A program made the translations under genes and the position numbers. The notes under the pieces are model-generated. The model searched no databases. It had not been told where the DNA came from and saw nothing but the letters and a program-made list of their open reading frames with translations. Positions 34,252 through 43,535 of a DNA stretch of 64,000 nt are shown here, piece after piece (positions within the stretch are counted from its first letter, which is position 1; every line of letters begins with the position of its first letter). The stretch is taken from assembly GCF_003352085.1 (NCBI RefSeq), contig NZ_CP025807.1, forward strand, positions 1 to 64,000, written 5' to 3'. The stretch comes from Sulfitobacter sp. SK012. Lineage in GTDB: Bacteria > Pseudomonadota > Alphaproteobacteria > Rhodobacterales > Rhodobacteraceae.

Positions 34252-35343
34252 TTAGGTCTGCTGGTCGCCGTCAATGGCCTCCCGCATCCAGCGCTGAAGA
34301 TGCATTACGGGATGCTCTGAATTAACACCGCCTTTGGGGTCCACGACCAAAGGTCCGGGCCGGTAGCCGCGCGATCCGAGCCCACGTTGCACGGATTCCA
34401 CCAGATGAATGTCTTCTTCCACCGTTGTTGCGCGGTCTTGCTGGGCGAGCTTACGCACGGCCTCGTTGTCTTCGCCGTCCAAAGAATACCAACCCCGCCA
34501 CAAGATCACTTGCGTCGCACTGATGGCGCGCCAGTGATAGGTATTCAGCACATTGCCCGGATAGACCTGAAAGCTGAACATCGGCCACAGGAACCAGCTG
34601 GAATATTCATCAAAATGCTTAAAGCCCGACTGAATGTCGTAGGTCATGCGATCAAGGCTTTGGCATTCGGTTGTGTGACGCAGGCACTGGCCTTGGGGTT
34701 GGATGTCGTAGGTTTCTGGCTTCACCACGCCGCTCGCAAACGTAGGGTGATTCAACGAGCAGTGGTAGCATTCAGAATAATTCTCGACCGAGACTTTCCA
34801 ATTGCAGTTCTCTGGTATTTCCACCCATTCCAGCGGCTTGAGGTCGGCCCAGTTGGGCACCCACTCTTCTAACTCGACGCGTGCGCGTGGGAACCAGTCT
34901 TCCATCGGCTTGGCATCTGGATCAAGATTCACAAAGACGAAACCAAGGAACTCTTCGACGCGCACTTCATTGAGGCAAACAGTGGATTTGTCGAACCCTT
35001 CGACCGCCTTGATATTCGGACCAGCCCGTAATTCGCCCGTCAGTTCATAGGTCCACGCGTGGTAGGGGCACACGACGACGCGGGTCGTGCCTGATCCGCT
35101 GACAAGCTGGTGCGCGCGGTGCTGGCAGACATTGTAGAACACCCGTATTTTGTCATCACGTCCACGGATCGCAAACAGGCTTTCGCCCGCAATCTCAAAT
35201 GTTGTGTAGCACCCTGTTTCGACAAGTTCTGATGAGTGGCAGCCAAACTGCCATGTGCGGGCCAGAAGGCCTGCGCGTTCGATGTCAAACACCTGCGGAT
35301 CAATGTAGTAGCGCGCGTCGAGAGATTTTACCGGGTCAGTCAT
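34252..35343 (-). CDS. Rieske non-heme iron oxygenase, alpha subunit (quaternary-amine demethylase type)
   Basis: 363-residue oxygenase. The Rieske centre is CQHRAHQL plus CPYHAWTY (Cys-x-His and Cys-x2-His), and the mononuclear iron site lies in VENYSECYHCSLNHPTF. The overall type matches glycine-betaine (GbcA), stachydrine and carnitine oxygenases, which demethylate or cleave quaternary amines. No reductase partner (GbcB-like) is encoded nearby, so electrons must come from elsewhere. The ATG overlaps the rpiR stop by 8 bp. Confidence 0.92.
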   Translation of the reverse strand: MTDPVKSLDARYYIDPQVFDIERAGLLARTWQFGCHSSELVETGCYTTFEIAGESLFAIRGRDDKIRVFYNVCQHRAHQLVSGSGTTRVVVCPYHAWTYELTGELRAGPNIKAVEGFDKSTVCLNEVRVEEFLGFVFVNLDPDAKPMEDWFPRARVELEEWVPNWADLKPLEWVEIPENCNWKVSVENYSECYHCSLNHPTFASGVVKPETYDIQPQGQCLRHTTECQSLDRMTYDIQSGFKHFDEYSSWFLWPMFSFQVYPGNVLNTYHWRAISATQVILWRGWYSLDGEDNEAVRKLAQQDRATTVEEDIHLVESVQRGLGSRGYRPGPLVVDPKGGVNSEHPVMHLQRWMREAIDGDQQT

Positions 35344-36226
35344 TCAAACCCTCATCATAAAGTCCAAGGCTATGGCGCCTTTCATGAAACTTCTCGACTC
35401 GCCCCACCATTTCATCGCTGGAAACCGCAATCACAAATGACAAAAGCGTTTCTAAGATTGCAATGGTGCTGACGGACGACGGGAAGAATTGTGGCGTTTC
35501 AGCTGACACGACAAATCCATGGTCGGCTTTGCGAATGATCGGGCTGGCGGGGCTGTCTGAAATTCCAATCACCGTGATCCCTTGTTCATTGGCGACACGC
35601 ACTGCTTCGACCACTTCGCGGCGGTAGGGCTTGCAGGTGATGGCGATCAAAACGTCGCGTTTATCGGCCCATGCAAGATCATCAATGGGAGTCGATCCTG
35701 CACGTGGAATAGCATGAAACTGGGTCATGCCCGTGGAGGCGAGATAGGTGAAATTGCGGGCGTTGGAATTGTTCACCCCGACACCCAGCGTGTAGACATT
35801 GCGCGAGGCCCAAATGGCTTCGGCGGCGGCAACCAGATTCTCGACGGAAATGCCTGCAAACGTGTCTTCGATATTGCTCAATGCGCCTTGGACCATGTCC
35901 GCATAGATACCGCCCAGATCACCTGACTTGCGGATATCTTGCAACCAACGCACCCGATCAGGGAAATTGGCATCACCGCGCCGGATTGCATCACGAAACG
36001 GCTGGCGAAAATCCTCGTAGCCTTCAAACCCGACTTGGCGCGCCATGCGCACGACGGTGTTTGGCTTAACGTTTGCGGCTTGCGCGATTTCACGGACCGT
36101 AGACACTCCCACATCACGCGGGTTTTCCAGCACATAAGTTGCGGCCTTTCTCGCCTCTGGTGTGAGGTCCGAAAGCTCGTCTGCGAGGCGCTCCAGAATC
36201 TTTGATGATACGTTTGTACTATTCAT
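35336..36226 (-). CDS. RpiR/MurR-family transcriptional regulator
   Basis: 296 residues with an N-terminal helix-turn-helix (VSTVREIAQAANVKPNTVVR) and a C-terminal SIS sugar-phosphate-binding domain (VYTLGVGVNNSNARNF and VIGISDSPASPII). It lies at the divergence point between the Rieske arm and the flavoprotein arm, with only 50 bp between start codons. It probably controls both. Its ligand is unknown; many relatives in amine clusters sense non-sugar intermediates. Confidence 0.92.
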   Translation of the reverse strand: MNSTNVSSKILERLADELSDLTPEARKAATYVLENPRDVGVSTVREIAQAANVKPNTVVRMARQVGFEGYEDFRQPFRDAIRRGDANFPDRVRWLQDIRKSGDLGGIYADMVQGALSNIEDTFAGISVENLVAAAEAIWASRNVYTLGVGVNNSNARNFTYLASTGMTQFHAIPRAGSTPIDDLAWADKRDVLIAITCKPYRREVVEAVRVANEQGITVIGISDSPASPIIRKADHGFVVSAETPQFFPSSVSTIAILETLLSFVIAVSSDEMVGRVEKFHERRHSLGLYDEGLND

Positions 36227-36276
36227 TATTGACGATGGTATATTTGTCCGCTTAACCTGTCGAGGACTTTTTACAC

Positions 36277-38748
36277 ATGAGGTGCTGCGTGGCTGAACAA
36301 AATTTCCCGACCCACGCGAAGGTCGTCATTGTGGGCGGCGGTGTCATGGGCTGTGGCCTTGCGTACCATCTTGCACATGAAGGCTGGGACGATGTTGTGC
36401 TGCTTGAAAAGGCGGAACTGACCAGCGGCAGCACTTGGCACGCGGCGGGCCAGATCACCCATTCGACCAGCTCATTCGGGCTGGGCAAATGTGTGGACTA
36501 CAACATCGGGCTGTATTCTGGCGGGCTCGAGACCGAGACCGGCCAGCCCGTCACGTGGCATGGCTGCGGATCCTTCCGTCTTGCCTATACCGAGGATGAG
36601 ATGGATTGGCTGCGCCATACCCTGTCTGTGGGGCGTTCATTAGGCTTCAACATTGAACTGGTCGGGCCGGAAAAGGTCGCTGAACTGCATCCGTTCTATA
36701 ATCTCGAAGGTGTCATAGGGGCTTTGTACACGCCTGATGACGGTCACGTGGACCCATCGAACGTTACGATGGCCATGGCAGCGGGTGCGCGCCAAAAAGG
36801 CGCGCGTATTGTGCGCCATTGCCGCGCGACGAACATCACCCAAGCGGCGAATGGCGAGTGGATTGTAGAGACCGAGAAGGGAGTGATCACCTGCGAGCAT
36901 GTCGTCAATGCGGGCGGCACTTATGCGCGCCAAATGGGCGAATGGTCGGGCCTGCAATTACCGATGACGTCAATGACACACCACTATTTTGTCACTGAAA
37001 ACGTTCCGGAGTTTGAGAGTCTTGACCGCGAGCTCCCCGTTATTCGAGACGACAAAAAGGTGTCAGGCTACATCAGGATGGAGCAAAAGCGGGGGCTGAT
37101 TGGGATCTACGAAAAGGCCAATCCAAATTCTGTTTGGCACGACGAATGTCCTTGGGATTATGAAAACTGGCTGTTCGATGCTGACTATGATCGCGTCATG
37201 CCGTGGCTTGAGGAAAGCCTGAACCGGATGCCAATTTTTGCGGACCTTGGCATCACGCGCGAAGTGCACGGCGCGATTTCACATCCCCCTGATGGCAATC
37301 CGTTGATTGGACCCGCACCCGGTGTGCAGAACTATTGGTGCTGTTGCGGTACGCAGATCGGTATCGGCTGGGGGCCGGGGCTGACGCGCGAATTGGCGCG
37401 TTGGATGGTGCACGGCGCGGCTGATATCTCGATGCGCGATTATGACCCGCGCCGCTTTGGCAGCTACGCAAACAAAGAATGGCAGGTCGTCAAAGCTGAA
37501 GAAGACTACTGCCTGCGCCACGAGATCCCTTTCCCGCATTTCAACCGCCTCGCGGGCCGCCCGATCAAGCCGTCACCGCTGTATGACTTGCTGAATTCCA
37601 AAGGCGCAGTTCACGAAGAGGTTTACGGGTTTGAACGCCCCCGCTGGTTTGCCCGCGATGGAGTGGCGCAAGAAGACCACTATTCATTCCGGCGCAATGC
37701 AGTGCACGACATGGTCGGTGCCGAAGTCAAAGCCGTGCGCGAAGCGGTTGGCATTATGGACGTGACTGCCTTTACCAAAGTGTTGGTCAGTGGCGCGGGC
37801 GCCCATGACCTGCTGGACCGTTTGACGGCCAACAAGATGCCGCAAAAGGTGGGATCGATCACGCTGACCCATATGCTGAACCGTCGCGGGCGGATCGAGT
37901 TGGAAACGACTATCGTCAAGATGGGTGAGGATAGCTATTACCTTGTTTGTGCTGCATTCTTTGAACAACGGCTACTGGATCATCTCAACCACAACCAACG
38001 TGATGAGACCGTGAGTATCACGGCACTTTCATCGGATTGGTCGGCCCTGTCCCTGAACGGCCCAAAGGCACGTGATGTCTTGGCGGCTTGCACGGATACC
38101 CCACTCGATAACGCATCTTTTCGCTGGCTTTCGGCGCAAGAAATCACAGTTTCCGGTCACAAGGTATGGGCATTCCGGATGTCTTACGCGGGGGAGTTGG
38201 GCTGGGAATTCCACATGCCATTTGCTGCCTGTCTGGACGTCTACACCGCACTCTGGGCGGCAGGCGAAGCGCATGGGATTACCAACTACGGGTCATTTGC
38301 GATGAACGTCATGCGGATGGAGAAGGGTTTTAAAGGTGCGGGCGAACTCACCAACGAGGTTACCTTGCCAGAGGCAGACGTGATGCGATTTGTGCGTTCT
38401 GACAAGGCGTATCTGGGCAAAGAGCAGACACTTGCAAATGCGGATGATCTGCCGTGGATTTGTGCCTATTTGGAAATCGAACCTGACGGTGTCGAGGATG
38501 GTCATGGCGGCGAGGCAGTGCTGTTGGAGGGGGCAGTTGTCGGGTCGACGGCATCGGTGGCCTATGGGCATACAGTCGGCAAAATTCTGGCTTTCGCATA
38601 TATCAAGCCACATGCCGCCACGCCGGGAACATCCCTAAAGGTAGTCATCGCAGGCGAGCCCCGCGCCGCCAAAGTATTGGGTGAGGCCGCGTATGATCCA
38701 CAAAGCCTTTTGCCTCGTGTCGATAGCACAGCAAAGGAGCCGCAATGA
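36277..38748 (+). CDS. Dimethylglycine/sarcosine dehydrogenase-like flavoprotein with GcvT domain
   Basis: 823-residue two-domain enzyme. The N-terminal FAD oxidoreductase has VVIVGGGVMGCGLAYHL and SGSTWHAAGQ with His55 at the position of the covalent-FAD histidine in known members. The C-terminal half (about 440-820) is an aminomethyltransferase/GcvT fold (LSLNGPKARDVLAACT, YAGELGWEFHMP, FAMNVMRMEKGFKGAG) that passes the removed methyl to tetrahydrofolate. It would N-demethylate a tertiary or secondary amine after Rieske cleavage. GTG 36289 is an alternative start. It is first in the plus-strand arm and overlaps the next gene (ATGA). Confidence 0.93.
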   Translation: MRCCVAEQNFPTHAKVVIVGGGVMGCGLAYHLAHEGWDDVVLLEKAELTSGSTWHAAGQITHSTSSFGLGKCVDYNIGLYSGGLETETGQPVTWHGCGSFRLAYTEDEMDWLRHTLSVGRSLGFNIELVGPEKVAELHPFYNLEGVIGALYTPDDGHVDPSNVTMAMAAGARQKGARIVRHCRATNITQAANGEWIVETEKGVITCEHVVNAGGTYARQMGEWSGLQLPMTSMTHHYFVTENVPEFESLDRELPVIRDDKKVSGYIRMEQKRGLIGIYEKANPNSVWHDECPWDYENWLFDADYDRVMPWLEESLNRMPIFADLGITREVHGAISHPPDGNPLIGPAPGVQNYWCCCGTQIGIGWGPGLTRELARWMVHGAADISMRDYDPRRFGSYANKEWQVVKAEEDYCLRHEIPFPHFNRLAGRPIKPSPLYDLLNSKGAVHEEVYGFERPRWFARDGVAQEDHYSFRRNAVHDMVGAEVKAVREAVGIMDVTAFTKVLVSGAGAHDLLDRLTANKMPQKVGSITLTHMLNRRGRIELETTIVKMGEDSYYLVCAAFFEQRLLDHLNHNQRDETVSITALSSDWSALSLNGPKARDVLAACTDTPLDNASFRWLSAQEITVSGHKVWAFRMSYAGELGWEFHMPFAACLDVYTALWAAGEAHGITNYGSFAMNVMRMEKGFKGAGELTNEVTLPEADVMRFVRSDKAYLGKEQTLANADDLPWICAYLEIEPDGVEDGHGGEAVLLEGAVVGSTASVAYGHTVGKILAFAYIKPHAATPGTSLKVVIAGEPRAAKVLGEAAYDPQSLLPRVDSTAKEPQ

Positions 38749-39827
38749 CATTACCCGAAAAAATGTGCGCGATGGTCACGATGGGACACGGCGATCTGGA
38801 CCAGATCGAGTTGCACGAAAACTGGCCACGACCCGTTCCCGCTGCGGACGAGGTATTGATCCGCGTGCTGGCTTGCGGGCTCAACAATACGGACGTCAAC
38901 ACGCGTTCGGGCTGGTATTCCAAGGCTGTTTCTGAGGCCACTACCGGTGGCGCTTTTAATGAAGTCTCCGACGAGGACCCGACTTGGGGCGGCGCGCCCA
39001 TCAGCTTTCCGCGGATCCAAGGTGCCGATGTCTGCGGCGAGATCGTGTCGGTTGGCGCGCAAGTCGACCCAGCGCGCATCGGAGACCGGATCATAACGGA
39101 CAACTGGCTGCGTGATGCCGACGATCCTTTGGACAAGAACAAGACGGGCTACTTCGGATCAGAACGTGATGGTGGTTTTGCCGAATTCACGACGATCCCG
39201 TCGCGCAATGCGATCGCCATTCTGTCCGATTTTTCAGACGCTGAACTGGCAACCTTCTCATGCTCTTATTCAACTGCTGAAGGGATGTTGACCCGCGCCA
39301 ATGTTACAAAGGCCGATACGGTGCTGGTGCCAGGCGCATCGGGTGGTGTTGGCGGGGCTTTGGTGCAATTGGCGAAACGGCGCGGGGCACGTGTGATCGC
39401 ACTCGCGTCCGAAGCTAAACACGCGGATGTCACGGCCCTTGGCGCGGATGTGGTTTTGCCTCGTTCGCCAGAAAACCTTCGCACCGCGTTGGGTTCAGAC
39501 AAAATTACTGTGGTCGCGGATGTCGTGGGCGGACCTTATTGGTCAACATTGATTGATATTCTCGAGCGGGGTGGGCGCTATACCTGCTCCGGTGCGATTG
39601 CTGGTCCAATGGTCGATCTTGATTTGCGCACGTTCTATTTGCGCGATCTTACCTTTACGGGTTCCACCGTGATTGACCCCGAAGTAACCGCAAATCTTGT
39701 AGGCTATATCGAAGCCAAAGAGATAAAGCCGTCCCTTGCAGCCACTTACCCGCTGGCCGAACTACGAGAGGCCCAAGCAGCTTTTATCGCCAAGCAACAC
39801 ACCGGAAACATTGTGGTGACCCCATGA
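38745..39827 (+). CDS. MDR-family alcohol dehydrogenase / quinone reductase-like protein
   Basis: 360-residue medium-chain dehydrogenase. GroES-like half with LACGLNNTDVNTRSGWY and GADVCGEIVSVG; NAD(P)-binding half with VLVPGASGGVGGALVQLAKRRG. The catalytic-zinc cysteine is replaced (GLNNTD rather than C-x-TD), and structural-zinc cysteines are absent, so it may be a zinc-free reductase. An insertion (YSKAVSEATTGGAFNEV) follows the substrate loop. It overlaps both neighbours by ATGA. Confidence 0.88.
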   Translation: MTLPEKMCAMVTMGHGDLDQIELHENWPRPVPAADEVLIRVLACGLNNTDVNTRSGWYSKAVSEATTGGAFNEVSDEDPTWGGAPISFPRIQGADVCGEIVSVGAQVDPARIGDRIITDNWLRDADDPLDKNKTGYFGSERDGGFAEFTTIPSRNAIAILSDFSDAELATFSCSYSTAEGMLTRANVTKADTVLVPGASGGVGGALVQLAKRRGARVIALASEAKHADVTALGADVVLPRSPENLRTALGSDKITVVADVVGGPYWSTLIDILERGGRYTCSGAIAGPMVDLDLRTFYLRDLTFTGSTVIDPEVTANLVGYIEAKEIKPSLAATYPLAELREAQAAFIAKQHTGNIVVTP

Positions 39828-40930
39828 AGATATCACGTATCTCCGTCTACCAAGTCGATTTACCGCTCGAGCACCCTTATTGGCTGTCCGGTGGGCGGCT
39901 AAAGTTCGAAGTTCTCGACGCAACGCTGGTCAAAATCGAGACCGATGACGGGCTTGTTGGTTGGGGCGAAGGCACACCTTGGGGCCATACCTATGTGCCT
40001 GCCCACGGACCAGGCATCCGCGCGGGTATTGAGACGATGGCCCCGTTTATCCTTGGCCTTGATCCGCGCCGTGTATTGGATGTTGAGCGTGCGATGGACC
40101 TTGCCTTGCCTGGTCATCTCTATGCGAAATCACCAATTGATATGGCGTGTTGGGATATTGCTGGACAGGCCGCTGGCGTCCCTATTGCCGATCTGATGGG
40201 TGGCGGGTCACGGACCCCGCGCCCGATTGCATCTTCTGTCGGTGCTAAAACCATTGATGAGACCCGGGCGGTTTTGGACCGCTACAGGCAGCGGGGCTAT
40301 GTCGCCCATTCCGTTAAGATCGGCGGCGATGTGGAGCGCGATATCGCACGCGTCCGCGATGTCGAAAGCATCCGACTGCCCGGCGAAATCGTGCTCTATG
40401 ACGTCAATCGTGGCTGGACCCGACAACAGGCGCTGCGGGTGATGCACGCGACCCAAGATTTGCAAGTCATGTTCGAGCAGCCCTGCGAAAGCTTGGATGA
40501 TATCGCTGCCATCAGCGGCAAACATGCAGCACCCGTTTCAGTCGACGAGGCACTTGTGACGTTGCAAGACGCCGCACGTATCGCGCGGGATGGCTGCGCC
40601 GAGGTGTTCGGCATCAAACTAAACCGCGTCGGCGGCCTGACCAAAGCCGCACGCATGCGCGACATCGCTTTGGCGCACGGCATTGATATGTTTGTGATGG
40701 CTACGGGCGGTTCCGTTCTGGCCGACACCGAGGCGCTGCATCTGGCAGCGACAATCACCGACGCAAACTGCCATGCCGTCTGGGCCTGCCAAGATATGCT
40801 GACGGTCGATATCGCAGGGGGGCGCGGTCCACGAAACATTGACGGGCACCTCCACCTGCCTGAAACACCCGGCCTTGGCGTTCACCCTGATGAAGAAATG
40901 CTTGGTGAGGTAGTTGCGCATTATGGATAG
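39824..40930 (+). CDS. Enolase-superfamily enzyme (betaine epimerase / MLE-like)
   Basis: 368-residue mandelate racemase/muconate lactonising subgroup protein. Visible active-site parts: AHSVKIGG (Lys), VLYDVNRGW (Asp), FEQPC (Glu), VSVDEAL (Asp-Glu), FGIKLNRVGG (Lys), which is the Lys/Lys MLE-type arrangement. Overall it resembles hydroxyproline-betaine 2-epimerase (HpbD) and cis-3-hydroxyproline dehydratase. That fits a cluster with Rieske and flavin demethylases. The actual substrate is not proven. Confidence 0.88.
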   Translation: MKISRISVYQVDLPLEHPYWLSGGRLKFEVLDATLVKIETDDGLVGWGEGTPWGHTYVPAHGPGIRAGIETMAPFILGLDPRRVLDVERAMDLALPGHLYAKSPIDMACWDIAGQAAGVPIADLMGGGSRTPRPIASSVGAKTIDETRAVLDRYRQRGYVAHSVKIGGDVERDIARVRDVESIRLPGEIVLYDVNRGWTRQQALRVMHATQDLQVMFEQPCESLDDIAAISGKHAAPVSVDEALVTLQDAARIARDGCAEVFGIKLNRVGGLTKAARMRDIALAHGIDMFVMATGGSVLADTEALHLAATITDANCHAVWACQDMLTVDIAGGRGPRNIDGHLHLPETPGLGVHPDEEMLGEVVAHYG

Positions 40931-42209
40931 ATTGCACACGCAAGCGGACTGGATCGAACGCGCTCTCAAGGTCTTGCCTGCTGGAGGCTTCGGAAATTTT
41001 GATCCAAACGTCATCATCGCACGCGGCAAAGGTAGCCGTGTCTGGGATGAAGATGGCCGTGAATATGTTGACTATCTGATCGGTTCTGGTCCGATGCTGT
41101 TGGGGCATGGGCATCCAGAAGTGATGGAAGCCGTGTTGGAGCAACTGCCGAATGGCATGACGTTTTTTGCCAATAACGCCAAAGGCATCGAGTTGGCAGA
41201 AGCCATAGTTGATGCAGTGCCCTGCTGTGAGCAGGTCCGGTTTGTCGCCTCGGGTGGCGAGGCAGATATGTACGCTATGCGCCTTGCCCGTGCCTACACA
41301 GGGCGTGACAAGATCCTGAAATTTGAGGGCGGATATCACGGCATGAGTGCCGAAGCACAGATGAGCCTTGCGCCCGCAATGCTGACCAATTTTCCGCAAG
41401 CCGTTCCCGACAGCGCAGGCATCCCTCAAAGCGTGGCAGACCAGATGCTGATCGCGCCTTTCAATGACCTTGAGGCCGTCGCAGCCTTGATGAGCGAACA
41501 CTCAGACATTGCAGCGATCATAGTTGAACCGCTGCAAAGGATCATTCCTGCGATGCCAGGATTTCTTCAGGGGCTTCGCGATTTGTGCGACAAACATTCC
41601 GTGCTTTTGATTTTTGACGAAATCGTCACAGGATTTCGCCTCGCCTATGGTGGCGCGCAGGAGAAATACGGTGTGACCCCTGACATCTGCACGCTTGGCA
41701 AAATCATCGGTGGTGGGTTTCCGTTGGCCGCACTTGGCGGCAGCTCGGAGGTGATGCAGCACTTTAACAAAGACGCTATTGGCGCTGACAAATGGCTCAT
41801 GCAACTTGGCACGCTTTCGGGCAACCCGGTCGCCGCAGCAGCAGGGCTTAAGACGATGGAAGTTCTAAAACGCGACGGTGCCTATGACACGCTACGCAAG
41901 CACGGTGCGGCCCTGCAAGACATGCAATCTAAGGCGCTGACCGATGCTGGGATCGCGCACCGCATCTGCGGAGATGAAACCTTGTTCGATCTCTTTTTCA
42001 CAGACAATCCGTGTCGCGATTACCGAACCGCGCGTCATGATAATCCAAGAATGAATGTAGTGTACAATGATGCGCTGCGGGCAAATGGGGTCTTTAAATC
42101 GCCTGGGAAAATGTATCCATCGCTCGCGCTGACTCAAGACGATCTTGCTTTGACGCGCAACGCGATCGAGCAAGCAATTCCGATCTTGAAAGAGTCACTT
42201 GGGAATTGA
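40923..42209 (+). CDS. Class III aminotransferase (glutamate-1-semialdehyde aminomutase-like)
   Basis: 428-residue PLP enzyme. VASGGEADMYAMRLARAYTG, LIFDEIVTGFR (Asp) and TLGKIIGGGFPLAALGG (PLP Lys) are clear. It resembles HemL-type proteins but its context is catabolic, so it is likely a transaminase on an amino acid or keto acid intermediate rather than a heme enzyme. ATG 40923 overlaps the previous stop. Last gene of the plus-strand arm. Confidence 0.92.
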   Translation: MDRLHTQADWIERALKVLPAGGFGNFDPNVIIARGKGSRVWDEDGREYVDYLIGSGPMLLGHGHPEVMEAVLEQLPNGMTFFANNAKGIELAEAIVDAVPCCEQVRFVASGGEADMYAMRLARAYTGRDKILKFEGGYHGMSAEAQMSLAPAMLTNFPQAVPDSAGIPQSVADQMLIAPFNDLEAVAALMSEHSDIAAIIVEPLQRIIPAMPGFLQGLRDLCDKHSVLLIFDEIVTGFRLAYGGAQEKYGVTPDICTLGKIIGGGFPLAALGGSSEVMQHFNKDAIGADKWLMQLGTLSGNPVAAAAGLKTMEVLKRDGAYDTLRKHGAALQDMQSKALTDAGIAHRICGDETLFDLFFTDNPCRDYRTARHDNPRMNVVYNDALRANGVFKSPGKMYPSLALTQDDLALTRNAIEQAIPILKESLGN

Positions 42210-42317
42210 GCGTTGGTCTTGAAGTTAAGGAGTAGGTTCGGATCGACAGACCAGATGGTTGTCGCAGTTCGCATCGCTCGACACCGAAGTTCAATTCACC
42301 TCATGGACGCGCAGCGG

Positions 42318-42626
42318 TTAGTCCGAAAAATGCTGAACGAGTTTAGCAAAACTGACGTGCAGGTCAGAGATGACTTGCTCTCCCAGACAGGCCTCGACTC
42401 CCTCTCGGCGGGCCTTGAAGCGAGGGGTTAGCTCGTCCATTAGCGCCTTGCCTTTGGGTGATAGTGATACAAGTTTTCGACGCTTGTTAGTTGGGTCGCC
42501 ACGGAATGTGACCAAATCCTTCGAAGCAAGGTCCGTTGCAGCACGGCTAATCTGTGCGTTATCTGTCACCATATGACGTCCCAAATCAGCGATTGAGATA
42601 GCTTCAAACGTTTCGACCGTCCGCAT
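42318..42626 (-). CDS. MarR-family regulator, apparently lacking its N-terminal helix
   Basis: 102 residues from ATG 42626. The winged helix is intact: ISIADLGRHMVTDNAQISRA, LASKDLVTFRGDPTNKRRKL, VSLSPKGKAL. Complete MarR proteins have 35-50 more residues forming the dimer interface. The reading frame continues upstream about 20 codons (TPLTLTTYRL before the Met) without another ATG and then meets a stop. Either a non-ATG start is used or the gene is 5'-truncated. It is downstream of the metallo-hydrolase on the same strand. Confidence 0.7.
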   Translation of the reverse strand: MRTVETFEAISIADLGRHMVTDNAQISRAATDLASKDLVTFRGDPTNKRRKLVSLSPKGKALMDELTPRFKARREGVEACLGEQVISDLHVSFAKLVQHFSD

Positions 42627-42686
42627 TAGTCGATAGGTGGTTAAGGTCAGCGGCGTAGGGGTTGTCGAAGTCGATTCGTACCAGCG

Positions 42687-43535
42687 TCAAATGTCGAAGA
42701 CGTCTAGATCTTCCACAATGCCCGTCTCTTCGCCAAAACGCTCGGTCAGATCAGCCAACGCCATCTGATGGCCTTCCGCGCTGTCCATATGAACGCGGAA
42801 ATGGCTGAGATAGAGGCGCTTTACGCCGACACTTCGCGCCATATCCGCGACTTGAGCTGGATCAGGGCAGAAAATTTGAGTTGCGGGATGTAATTGTTCG
42901 CCGGACCCGCGATAGCACCAATGCACTAGGAAATCCGCATCGCGGCAAAGGTTCGTCATCTCGCTGTTGATGCCGGTGTCGCCGGAATAGACAAATTTTT
43001 TGCCGCCTGCTTCAACGGCAAAGCCAAGACAGTCGAGGATTGGTTCAGCGTGGGTTGCCTGAGCAGATGAAAGCGTCCAGCCGTCACCTTGAAACGTAAA
43101 GCCGGCGTGGATTTCCGTGACAATGGGCGCGGGCCATGGACGGGGCAGGGTGCCACCGCGCGCGACCCAAACCTGCTGGCTTTGTGGAAGTTCCGTCCGC
43201 GCCCGTAGGTCATTGTTGAGCACACCATTAGGGCCAAAATACCCGTCTGTAATTGCAGCCAGTGGATTAGGGCCAAATACCTTCAAGGGCGGCGCGCCTT
43301 CGTCCCATGCGGCATGCACCAGTCGCGCGTAATCCATCATATGGTCGCTGTGGTAATGGGTAAAAAACAGATGGGTTATGTCACGGGGCAGGCGGCCTGA
43401 GCGGATCAGATTATCCACCACACCGCCACCGCAATCTAGCAGGATACGATCATCGCCGATTTCCAGCAAAAACCCTGACGACGCGCGCCGGGCATAGGCT
43501 TCGGGTGAGCCTGAACCGAGTATCGTGAGCTTCAT
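42687..43535 (-). CDS. Metallo-beta-lactamase-fold hydrolase (RNase Z / AtsA-like)
   Basis: 282-residue zinc hydrolase. LLDCGGGVVDNLIRS, then the THYHSDHMMD motif, FVYSGDTGIN and SHFRVH are the conserved metal-site blocks. This branch includes RNase Z relatives and the AtsA-type alkyl/aryl sulfatase, which is notable next to a sulfatase gene. A lactonase role is another option. It overlaps the sulfatase gene by 4 bp (ATGA), so both are one operon. Confidence 0.88.
   Translation of the reverse strand: MKLTILGSGSPEAYARRASSGFLLEIGDDRILLDCGGGVVDNLIRSGRLPRDITHLFFTHYHSDHMMDYARLVHAAWDEGAPPLKVFGPNPLAAITDGYFGPNGVLNNDLRARTELPQSQQVWVARGGTLPRPWPAPIVTEIHAGFTFQGDGWTLSSAQATHAEPILDCLGFAVEAGGKKFVYSGDTGINSEMTNLCRDADFLVHWCYRGSGEQLHPATQIFCPDPAQVADMARSVGVKRLYLSHFRVHMDSAEGHQMALADLTERFGEETGIVEDLDVFDI

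Noticed and set aside
40923..42209. hemL (heme biosynthesis) assignment for the aminotransferase
   Set aside because: The sequence is HemL-like, but the operon is catabolic and many clade members are not heme enzymes.
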